The position numbers and the translations under genes were made by a program. A stretch of 6,613 nucleotides of DNA. It comes from an uncultured Eubacteriales bacterium (GTDB lineage Bacteria; Bacillota; Clostridia; Oscillospirales; CAG-272). A model generated the notes under the pieces. It worked only from the letters and a program-made list of their open reading frames with translations. It did not search any database and was not told where the DNA came from. Position 1 is the stretch's first letter; each line of letters starts with the position of its first letter. Positions 1 to 4,559 of this stretch are shown piece by piece. The stretch covers positions 1-6,613 of the forward strand of contig CAKRSS010000083.1 of assembly GCA_934401725.1 (NCBI GenBank), written 5' to 3'.

Positions 1-3
1 TTT

Positions 4-69
4 TCAACTTTTTGCGAAGTTTTTTAGACTTTCCAAAAACTCAATTCCCGCTTTTCCCTTGTCCGTCAA
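4..69 (-). other. Possible 21-codon small ORF or C-terminal coding remnant
   Basis: On the minus strand a TTG codon at 69 opens a 21-residue frame (begins MTDKGKAGIEFLESL if TTG is the start) ending at a TGA at 6-4. The same frame stays open upstream to about position 232, with no ATG or GTG. The conceptual peptide is amphipathic and helix-like. It lies just downstream of the leftward promoter-like pair at 101-129, preceded only by a weak GAGGGG sequence. It could be a tiny peptide, the decayed end of an older gene, or chance. Third positions are AT-rich, unlike the real genes in this window. Confidence 0.15.
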
Positions 70-100
70 GGCTTTTTGCCCCTCACGCGATAGCTCGTTT

Positions 101-129
101 ATAATAGCACTTTGATGGGGGTTTGTCAA
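101..129 (-). promoter_or_regulatory. Leftward sigma-A-type promoter
   Basis: Read on the minus strand, a perfect TTGACA -35 box (129-124) is followed after 17 bp by TATTAT (106-101), which matches the -10 consensus at five of six positions. Transcription would start near 94 and leave the window at its left edge, so the target gene is mostly or wholly outside. It lies back to back with the rightward kinase promoter at 180-208, so the two form a divergent promoter region. Confidence 0.5.
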
Positions 130-179
130 GCGTTTTTTGCAAATTTCTTCAAAAAAATTTGAAAATCTTGATCATCGGC

Positions 180-208
180 TTGATTTGTCCGCGCGGGTGA
201 GTTATAAT
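180..208 (+). promoter_or_regulatory. Promoter of the kinase-esterase operon
   Basis: TTGATT (180-185) and a perfect TATAAT (203-208) are separated by exactly 17 bp. The predicted transcription start is about 214-216, giving a leader of roughly 48 nt before the ATG at 263. The -35 box matches the consensus at its first four positions. No other good promoter lies between it and the kinase gene. Confidence 0.7.
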
Positions 209-224
209 AAGAAAAAAGCCAGTC

Positions 225-247
225 ACAGGCCTATCCGCGAGGCCTGT
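225..247 (+). other. 5' leader hairpin upstream of the kinase gene
   Basis: ACAGGCCT (225-232) and AGGCCTGT (240-247) form a perfect 8-bp inverted repeat around a 7-nt loop. It lies between the predicted transcription start and the ribosome binding site (AAGGAAG, 251-257). No T-tract follows, so it is not a terminator. It could be an mRNA-stabilising stem or an operator for a repressor of the sugar-kinase operon. The sequence does not distinguish these. Confidence 0.45.
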
Positions 248-262
248 CGAAAGGAAGATAAC

Positions 263-1198
263 ATGGAAAAACGCATACTTGTGGTAAGTTCGTCGAATAT
301 GGATTTCGTCATGAACATGCATTCGCTGCCCTCGGCCGGGCAGACCGTCATTGATTACGGCAATTACAGCTTTGTTCCGGGCGGCAAGGGCGGCAATTCT
401 GCCGTTGCGATACGGCGACTCGGCGGCGACTGTGTTTTCTGCGCCCGCCTCGGCCGCGACGCCAACGGCGACGCGCTTTACAACGTATATAAAAATGAAG
501 GAATTGACACGCGCTTTATCGTCCGCGACCGCGAGGCGTCGACGGGACTCGCCGCCATCATGGTGGAGCAGAACGGCGTCAACCGCATCGTGGTCTACCC
601 CGGCGCCAACATCCGCATCACTTCCGACGACATCGCGAACGCCATGACCTGCTACCCCGACGCGCTGTTCATGCAGCTTGAAATCGACCCGGAGGCCATA
701 ATTTACGCCGCTGGGTGCGCGGCGGCGCAGGGCGTTCCGATTTTCATCGACGCAGGGCCGGCCTCGAAATCCTTCCCGCTGCACCGGCTGCCGACGCTCG
801 AGGTATTCTCGCCGAACGAGACCGAGACCGAAATTTTCACCGGCATCTCACCGAACACGCCCGAAAACTGTCTGCGCGCGGCTATTGCGCTCTCAAAGCT
901 GGTCAACGCGCACTATTACGTCATCAAGTTAGGCGGGCGCGGGACATACATTTACGACGGGCTGTACTACCACTGCCTGCCTGCCTACGACGTCAAGGCT
1001 GTCGACACGACGGCGGCTGGCGACGCCTTCACTGCCGCCTTCACGCTTGAATATCTGCGCTCGGGCGACGTCGAGCGCGCGGGCAAGTACGGCAACGCGG
1101 TCGGCGCGCTGACGGTCAGCCGCGCGGGCGCTTACACCTCGCTCCCGACGGCGGCCGAGGTAGACGAATTCATCGCACGGAAGGGAATCAAGCTGTGA
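263..1198 (+). CDS. Ribokinase-like PfkB-family sugar kinase
   Basis: A predicted cytoplasmic ATP-dependent sugar kinase of 311 residues, close to the usual ribokinase length (about 309). Visible motifs in order are SNMD near residues 11-14, the sugar-binding GGKGGN at 40-45, NETE at 185-188, KLGGRG at 222-227, and the anion-hole/catalytic block DTTAAGDAF at 248-256 with D254 as the expected catalytic base. The family phosphorylates ribose, deoxyribose, fructose or nucleosides. The glycine-rich GGKGGN and the N-terminal NMD favour a ribokinase-type substrate, but substrate cannot be fixed from sequence alone. The ATG at 263 is chosen because AAGGAAG lies 5 nt upstream. The frame stays open back to 137, but that extension (KFENLDHRLDL...) overlaps the promoter and resembles no kinase. 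The next gene overlaps the stop codon, so the two are co-transcribed. No transporter or rbsD neighbour is visible. Confidence 0.9.
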   Translation: MEKRILVVSSSNMDFVMNMHSLPSAGQTVIDYGNYSFVPGGKGGNSAVAIRRLGGDCVFCARLGRDANGDALYNVYKNEGIDTRFIVRDREASTGLAAIMVEQNGVNRIVVYPGANIRITSDDIANAMTCYPDALFMQLEIDPEAIIYAAGCAAAQGVPIFIDAGPASKSFPLHRLPTLEVFSPNETETEIFTGISPNTPENCLRAAIALSKLVNAHYYVIKLGGRGTYIYDGLYYHCLPAYDVKAVDTTAAGDAFTAAFTLEYLRSGDVERAGKYGNAVGALTVSRAGAYTSLPTAAEVDEFIARKGIKL

Positions 1199-1947
1199 CC
1201 CACAAACTTATCCCCGACATTCCCTACACCGACGCGCGGGAGGCGCGCTGCCGGTACGATCTCTACCTGCCGGACGGCGACGCGCCCTGTCCGCTGATAA
1301 TTTACTTTTACGGCGGGAGTCTGAAGAAGGGCTCGAAGGGCGGCAACAAATTCGCGGCGGCGGCCGTCGGTGCTGGATACGCGGTCGCGGTACCCGACTA
1401 CCGGCTGATTCCCGAGGTGTCCTACCCGGATTTCATCAACGACGCGGCCGACGCGGTGAGCGCGGTCATGCGCGACATCGGGACGTACACCGACCGGATT
1501 GACCGGATTTTCGTCGGCGGGCACTCGGCGGGGGCGTATCTCAGCATGATGATGGCGTTCGACCGGCACTATCTCGACGAGCGCGGGGTCGACCGTTCGC
1601 GGATTGCAGGGTGGCTGTTCATCAGCGGGCAGCCGACGACGCATTTCAGCGTACTCGAGAGCCGCGGGATTGACAAGCGCGCCGTAATAATCGACGACAC
1701 GGCGGCGTTATGGCATGTTCGTTCCGGCGACGGCGAGCCGGTGCTGATTGTGACCTGCGACGGCGACATAGCCTGTCGGCGGGAGCAGAACTATCTTCTG
1801 CGCGCGGCACTGAAGCGTTTTGACTACGCCTCTCCGGTACATTTTGCCGACATCGAGGGCTGCACGCACGGCGGGCTTGTCAAGCCGCGGGAGGATGGCA
1901 CCGTGCCGGTGTTGGAGCATGTAATAAGGTTTATTGATGAGGTTTGA
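1195..1947 (+). CDS. Alpha/beta-hydrolase esterase (HSL/BD-FAE-like)
   Basis: A 250-residue single-domain hydrolase with no signal peptide, so probably cytoplasmic. The expected triad is visible: the nucleophile elbow GHSAG at 109-113 (Ser111), an acid in CDGD at 188-191 (Asp189 or Asp191), and His225 in CTHGG. DYRLIPE at 68-74 is the usual block of the hormone-sensitive-lipase/carboxylesterase group. The normal HGGG oxyanion motif reads YGGS at 39-42, so Tyr replaces His. The start is GTG at 1195, four bases overlapping the kinase stop (GTGA), which implies translational coupling. The coupling suggests a joint job, for instance releasing a sugar or nucleoside from an ester before phosphorylation, but this is only inference. 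Family confidence is high; substrate is unknown. Confidence 0.88.
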   Translation: MTHKLIPDIPYTDAREARCRYDLYLPDGDAPCPLIIYFYGGSLKKGSKGGNKFAAAAVGAGYAVAVPDYRLIPEVSYPDFINDAADAVSAVMRDIGTYTDRIDRIFVGGHSAGAYLSMMMAFDRHYLDERGVDRSRIAGWLFISGQPTTHFSVLESRGIDKRAVIIDDTAALWHVRSGDGEPVLIVTCDGDIACRREQNYLLRAALKRFDYASPVHFADIEGCTHGGLVKPREDGTVPVLEHVIRFIDEV

Positions 1948-2140
1948 GGAAAATTGAAGTTGCGGTTCTCGCAGGGCGGCCTGCGGGGATCGCTTTTTAT
2001 TAAGGCATCCCCGCGCAGTGCCCGAGTGGCACACTTGCCGGGCATTTTTCCGTCATATTTCTCAAAAATTCTTGTCTGCAGCTCCGCTACAGCCTGCGGG
2101 ATCGCCGCCCGCACGCGGCGGGCCTTTGAATTTTCAGCTT
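1948..2140. other. Structured non-coding stretch after the esterase gene
   Basis: No gene is supported here. The stretch is rich in inverted repeats: GCGGGGAT/ATCCCCGC (1983-1990 with 2007-2014), the terminator at 2019-2049, and GCCCGC/GCGGGC (2107-2112 with 2118-2123). On the minus strand it reads as a conspicuous open frame containing EKYDGKMPGKCATRALRG. No start or ribosome binding site supports it. It has the look of an interspersed repeat element, but only one copy is present in this window. Confidence 0.4.
2019..2049 (+). terminator. Intrinsic terminator of the kinase-esterase operon
   Basis: TGCCCG (2019-2024) pairs with CGGGCA (2039-2044). An inner AGTG/CACT stem (2025-2028 with 2032-2035) extends it, and five T residues follow directly (2045-2049). 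It lies 71 nt after the esterase stop, in the right orientation to end that operon. It also separates the operon from the leftward unit that ends near 2141. Confidence 0.6.
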
Positions 2141-2818
2141 TCATGTCTGTTTTTGCTCTTGCTCTTGTTTTTGGTGCGACCGGGCCTGCCTGATATCCGC
2201 CAGACAATCCCGGCCCGCGGCGGCATCCCGACGCTTCCGAAGCTTCCGACATTCCCGAAGTTCCCGAAGCTCCCGAAGTTCCGGAAGTTCCGGACGTCCG
2301 CCCGCAACGCGCGTGAACGGAAGACGCGGCACCGGCAGGCTGTTTCCGTCGATGGTGGTGACGTACTTGACCGCCTTGCAGTTGAGCCGCGAGACGGGGT
2401 TGAGGAAGCAGTCGTTCTCGCACAGCGAGAGCGAACAATTGCGGCCGCGGATGTCGCCGGCCTTGACCGCAAAGCTACCGTAACGGCTGAACAGCAGCGA
2501 AATTATGCAAATATAACGGCAGCACGACGACAGCACCGCTCACAGCCGGTATCACGCGGCGCGGTGTCGCCGAGCAGCACCCGCTCCGAGAACCCGAGGC
2601 ACATTTTCTTGACCGGCTCCGCCCCGTCTCCCCATGCTCGAGGACGGCGGCGTAGTCGTCGGGGGTAAGCATGCCGTAGAGGATGCTGTTTATGTATGCC
2701 CGGCCGCGGCAGCCCACGACGCAGGAGTAGTAGCAGTCGTACATGGGCGCAGACCGACCTCAATCGGCACCACGCCGCACTCCGGAGTGCGGGTTGCATA
2801 AACATCAAGTATACCCAT
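2141..2818 (-). pseudogene. Frameshifted cysteine-rich gene under riboswitch control
   Basis: A minus-strand gene that starts well: GGAGGAG (2831-2825), 6 nt, then ATG at 2818 (MGILDVYATRTPECG...). The coding signal then jumps frames. Near 2745 it moves to the frame reading MYDCYYSCVVGCRGRAY. Near 2620-2635 it moves to the frame with KKMCLGFSERVLLGDT. Near 2540-2560 it moves to the frame with KAGDIRGRNCSLSLC, NDCFLNPVSRLNC and YVTTIDGNSLPVPRLPF, which runs to a stop at 2141. Each segment has strong C/G third positions, as in the intact genes, while the continuation of each frame loses it. Joined, the product would be about 220 residues with many Cys residues in two clusters, then a low-complexity repeat tail. 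I do not recognise the family. Sequencing error is an alternative to true decay, but three shifts within about 200 bp favour decay. The 5' leader carries a cyclic-di-GMP aptamer, so the intact ancestor was probably cyclic-di-GMP controlled. Confidence 0.6.
2229..2300 (-). repeat. Imperfect 9-bp tandem repeat, eight units
   Basis: Eight consecutive 9-mers of the type CGAAGTTCC (plus strand) run from 2229 to 2300. The units vary as CGACGCTTC, CGAAGCTTC, CGACATTCC, CGAAGTTCC, CGAAGCTCC, CGAAGTTCC, GGAAGTTCC and GGACGTCCG. Because the unit is three codons long, every minus-strand frame reads a tripeptide repeat: GTS-like, ELR-like or NFG-like. It sits in the 3' part of the broken minus-strand gene and probably encoded a low-complexity tail or linker. 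Confidence 0.8.
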
Positions 2819-2850
2819 ACATCGCTCCTCCGGTAAAAATTTGTCGCGCA

Positions 2851-2898
2851 AAAAGGGAAAAGCCGGTCGCAATTTCAAGCTGAAAATTGCAACCGGCT
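2851..2898 (-). terminator. Riboswitch expression-platform terminator
   Basis: On the minus strand AGCCGGTTGCAATTTTCA (2898-2881) pairs with TGAAATTGCGACCGGCT (2877-2861) around a 3-nt loop. That is about 17 bp with one wobble and one bulge. The tail is TTTCCCTTTTT (2860-2850). The 5' arm contains the GGTTGC and AGCC that close the adjacent aptamer, so aptamer and terminator are mutually exclusive. Ligand-bound aptamer should block the terminator, which predicts an ON switch. On the plus strand no T-tract follows, so the direction is leftward. Confidence 0.75.
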
Positions 2899-2965
2899 GA
2901 CCCGGAGGAGAAGCCCGAGCCCCTTGGCTTTGCGTCTCCGCCTCACGACGGTTTTGCCAAATATG
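2887..2965 (-). promoter_or_regulatory. Cyclic-di-GMP-I riboswitch aptamer (GEMM-I)
   Basis: Read on the minus strand, this has the GEMM-I core in order: GGCAAA (2958-2953), then an A, stem CCGTC with a GTGA (GNRA) tetraloop and GGCGG, then an opposing A. Next come the signature GACGCAAAGCC, the AAGGGG receptor-like element, a CTCGG/CCGGG stem with a 9-nt loop, and closing AGCCGGTTGC, whose GGTTGC (2894-2889) pairs back to the 5' GGCAA..CC. The tetraloop in the first hairpin and receptor side in the second are as known for the class. The G at the start of GGCAAA corresponds to the position (G20 in the Vibrio Vc2 RNA) that selects cyclic-di-GMP rather than cGAMP. It lies 69 nt before the start codon at 2818 and overlaps the terminator arm. 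Confidence 0.9.
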
Positions 2966-2968
2966 AGC

Positions 2969-2999
2969 AAGGAGTCTTCTGACGTCTGAAGAACTCCTT
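2969..2999 (-). other. Hairpin upstream of the riboswitch aptamer
   Basis: On the minus strand AAGGAGT (2999-2993) and ACTCCTT (2975-2969) pair, with an inner CTTC/GAAG stem after one bulged base. It sits directly 5' of the aptamer. It has no T-tract in either direction. It may be a 5' protective stem of the riboswitch RNA. Confidence 0.4.
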
Positions 3000-3011
3000 A
3001 TAACCATTTAT

Positions 3012-3040
3012 ATGTTGCCATGAACTTTTGGCCTTGTCAA
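3012..3040 (-). promoter_or_regulatory. Weak candidate promoter for the riboswitch transcript
   Basis: The minus strand carries a perfect TTGACA (3040-3035). At 17 bp the -10 hexamer is CAACAT, a poor match. The better TATAAA (3012-3007) lies at 22 bp, too far for a standard sigma-A promoter. No better pair is visible between the aptamer and the rightward promoter at 3174, so the true start or sigma factor is unresolved. Confidence 0.25.
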
Positions 3041-3049
3041 AAGTTTTTT
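3023..3049 (+). terminator. AU-rich hairpin with T-tract
   Basis: AACTTTTG (3023-3030) and CAAAAGTT (3038-3045) form an 8-bp stem around a 7-nt loop, followed by TTTT and, four bases on, another run of six T. In the plus direction it looks like a terminator that would protect the next operon from readthrough. No plus-strand gene lies just upstream, and the TTGACA of the candidate leftward promoter is inside its right half. Confidence 0.35.
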
Positions 3050-3121
3050 CGGATTTTTTCGCGCATTTGTGCGGCTATTTGCGACCTTTGGTGTCCTTTG
3101 GCCTTTTTTCACGCAAAAACT

Positions 3122-3137
3122 GCGCCGCGCGCGGCGC
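3122..3137. other. Perfect 16-bp GC palindrome
   Basis: GCGCCGCGCGCGGCGC is its own reverse complement and ends 36 bp upstream of the -35 box of the next operon. On the minus strand it is followed by AGTTTTTG, so it could be a leftward terminator that stops antisense transcription. It could instead be an operator-like site for the promoter at 3174-3202. Confidence 0.35.
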
Positions 3138-3173
3138 GGGACGGCGTGGACGTGCCAAAATTTCGCTCCGCGT

Positions 3174-3202
3174 TTGACAAAGCGTGAGATATGTGATATA
3201 AT
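3174..3202 (+). promoter_or_regulatory. Consensus sigma-A promoter of the DUF512-der operon
   Basis: TTGACA (3174-3179), exactly 17 bp, then TATAAT (3197-3202): a full match to the vegetative consensus. The predicted start is about 3209, leaving a very short leader before the ribosome binding site. Such strength suits constitutive expression of der, an essential gene in bacteria where it has been tested. Confidence 0.88.
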
Positions 3203-3213
3203 TGATAAGTTAT

Positions 3214-3226
3214 AGGAGAGGAGGTG
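3214..3226 (+). promoter_or_regulatory. Double ribosome binding site that leaves the start ambiguous
   Basis: Two Shine-Dalgarno cores overlap: AGGAG (3214-3218) and the stronger AGGAGGTG (3219-3226). The first serves a GTG at 3224 with 5-nt spacing. The second overlaps that GTG and instead suits the in-frame TTG at 3233 (8 nt after AGGAGG). The TTG start is slightly better supported and would shorten the protein by three residues. Confidence 0.6.
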
Positions 3227-4540
3227 GCTCTGTTGACGTTGATAACCGCGGTCGAGCCCGGTTCGTACGCCGCGCGCGCGGGGATTGTACCCGGCGACGT
3301 GCTTGTGTCGCTCGGCGGGCACGAGATTCACGACGTGCTCGATTACCGTTTTTATATGACCGAGCCGCGCCTGACTCTCGAGCTCACGCGCGACGGCGCG
3401 CCCTATTCCGTCACTGTCCGCAAGGGCGAGTACGACGACCTCGGCCTCGAGTTCGACACTCCGCTGATGGACAACAAGCACCGCTGCGCCAACAAATGCA
3501 TATTCTGCTTCATCGACCAGCTGCCGCCCGGCATGCGCGAGACGCTCTATTTCAAGGACGACGATTCGCGCCTCTCATTCCTCCACGGCAACTACGTCAC
3601 GCTGACCAACCTCACCGACGACGACATCGACCGCATTATCAAAATGCACATCTCGCCGCTGCGCGTCTCCGTCCACACGACCGACCCCGGGCTGCGCGTC
3701 AGCATGATGAAAAACCCGCGCGCGGGCGAGGTGCTGTCGTATCTGCGCCGCGTAGCCGACGCGGGGCTTGACATCTCGGCGCAGATCGTGCTCTGCCGCG
3801 GCATAAACGACGGCGCGGCGCTCGAGCGCACCATGCGCGACCTTGTGTCCTACCTGCCCGCGCTTCAGAGCGTGTCAATCGTCCCGGCGGGGCTGACGAA
3901 ATACCGCGACAAACTCTACCCGCTCTCGCTCTTCACGCCCTGCGAGTGCCGGGAGCTTATAGAGCAGGTCAACCGCATGGGCGAGCGGTGTCTGCGCGAG
4001 CACGGACGGCGCATTTTCTTCTGCGCCGACGAGATATACATCCGCGGCGGTCTGCCGCTGCCGGACGCCGACTTTTACGAGGGCTTCGACCAGCTCGAGG
4101 ACGGCGTCGGCCTCATAGCCGCGCTGCTCGAGGACTTCGTCTACGCGCTCGAGGACACCCCGCTGCCCGAGAGCTCGACCCGCCGCGTCACCATCGCGAC
4201 CGGAACCGCGGCCTATTCTACCATTTCATATATAGCGCGCCGCCTGTGCGAGGCGGTGCCGGGACTGTGGGTGCAGGTCGTGGCCATCAAAAACGAATTT
4301 TTCGGCGAGACCGTCACCGTCGCGGGGCTGCTTACCGCGACCGACATCGCAGCACAGCTGAAGGACGCCGACCTCGGCGACGCGCTGTTAATCCCCGCCG
4401 TCGCGCTACGGCGCTCCGGCGAGCCTGTCTTTCTCGACGACAAAACGCCCGAGTGGCTGTCCGGGTCGCTCGGCGGCATCACGATAATACCGACCGAGAA
4501 CAGCGGCGAGAGCTTTGTGAACAACATTCTGGGGCTGTGA
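3224..4540 (+). CDS. PDZ-radical SAM-DUF512 protein
   Basis: A 438-residue putative cytoplasmic iron-sulfur enzyme of unknown reaction (435 if started at TTG 3233). An N-terminal PDZ-like segment (about 5-65) contains EPGSYAARAGIVPGD, GGHEIHDVLDY and RDGAPYSVTV. The radical SAM cluster motif is CANKCIFC at 88-95 (Cys88, Cys92, Cys95, spacing CxxxCxxC). The C-terminal DUF512 region (about 215-430) has ADEIYIRGG at 268-276, FDQLEDGVG near 288-296 and GETVTVAGLL at 361-370. Length and domain order match the family. It is driven by its own consensus promoter, and der follows 19 nt after its stop. This pairing is common in Firmicutes and hints at a role near ribosome or RNA biology, but no reaction has been established for the family to my knowledge. 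Confidence 0.92.
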   Translation: MALLTLITAVEPGSYAARAGIVPGDVLVSLGGHEIHDVLDYRFYMTEPRLTLELTRDGAPYSVTVRKGEYDDLGLEFDTPLMDNKHRCANKCIFCFIDQLPPGMRETLYFKDDDSRLSFLHGNYVTLTNLTDDDIDRIIKMHISPLRVSVHTTDPGLRVSMMKNPRAGEVLSYLRRVADAGLDISAQIVLCRGINDGAALERTMRDLVSYLPALQSVSIVPAGLTKYRDKLYPLSLFTPCECRELIEQVNRMGERCLREHGRRIFFCADEIYIRGGLPLPDADFYEGFDQLEDGVGLIAALLEDFVYALEDTPLPESSTRRVTIATGTAAYSTISYIARRLCEAVPGLWVQVVAIKNEFFGETVTVAGLLTATDIAAQLKDADLGDALLIPAVALRRSGEPVFLDDKTPEWLSGSLGGITIIPTENSGESFVNNILGL

Positions 4541-4559
4541 ATCAGGAAAGGAGCAAAAA

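Noticed and set aside
137..262. N-terminal extension of the kinase frame to an ATG at 137
   Set aside because: It runs through the promoter (180-208) and the leader hairpin, has no ribosome binding site, and adds 42 residues unlike the family. ATG 263 has AAGGAAG at the right distance.
2229..2300. Possible CRISPR array
   Set aside because: The units are 9 bp and contiguous, with no spacers.
1824..2438. Long minus-strand frame with a TSG-rich tract
   Set aside because: It crosses the 3' end of the esterase gene, lacks a start signal, and its TSG tract is simply one frame of the 9-bp tandem repeat.
2018..2668. 216-codon plus-strand open frame
   Set aside because: It is antisense to the broken minus-strand gene, begins inside the terminator hairpin, has no ribosome binding site and is a low-complexity Arg/Pro product.
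2887..2965. cGAMP-selective variant of the GEMM riboswitch
   Set aside because: That variant carries A instead of G at the ligand-contacting position in the GGCAAA element. Here it is G, which fits cyclic-di-GMP.
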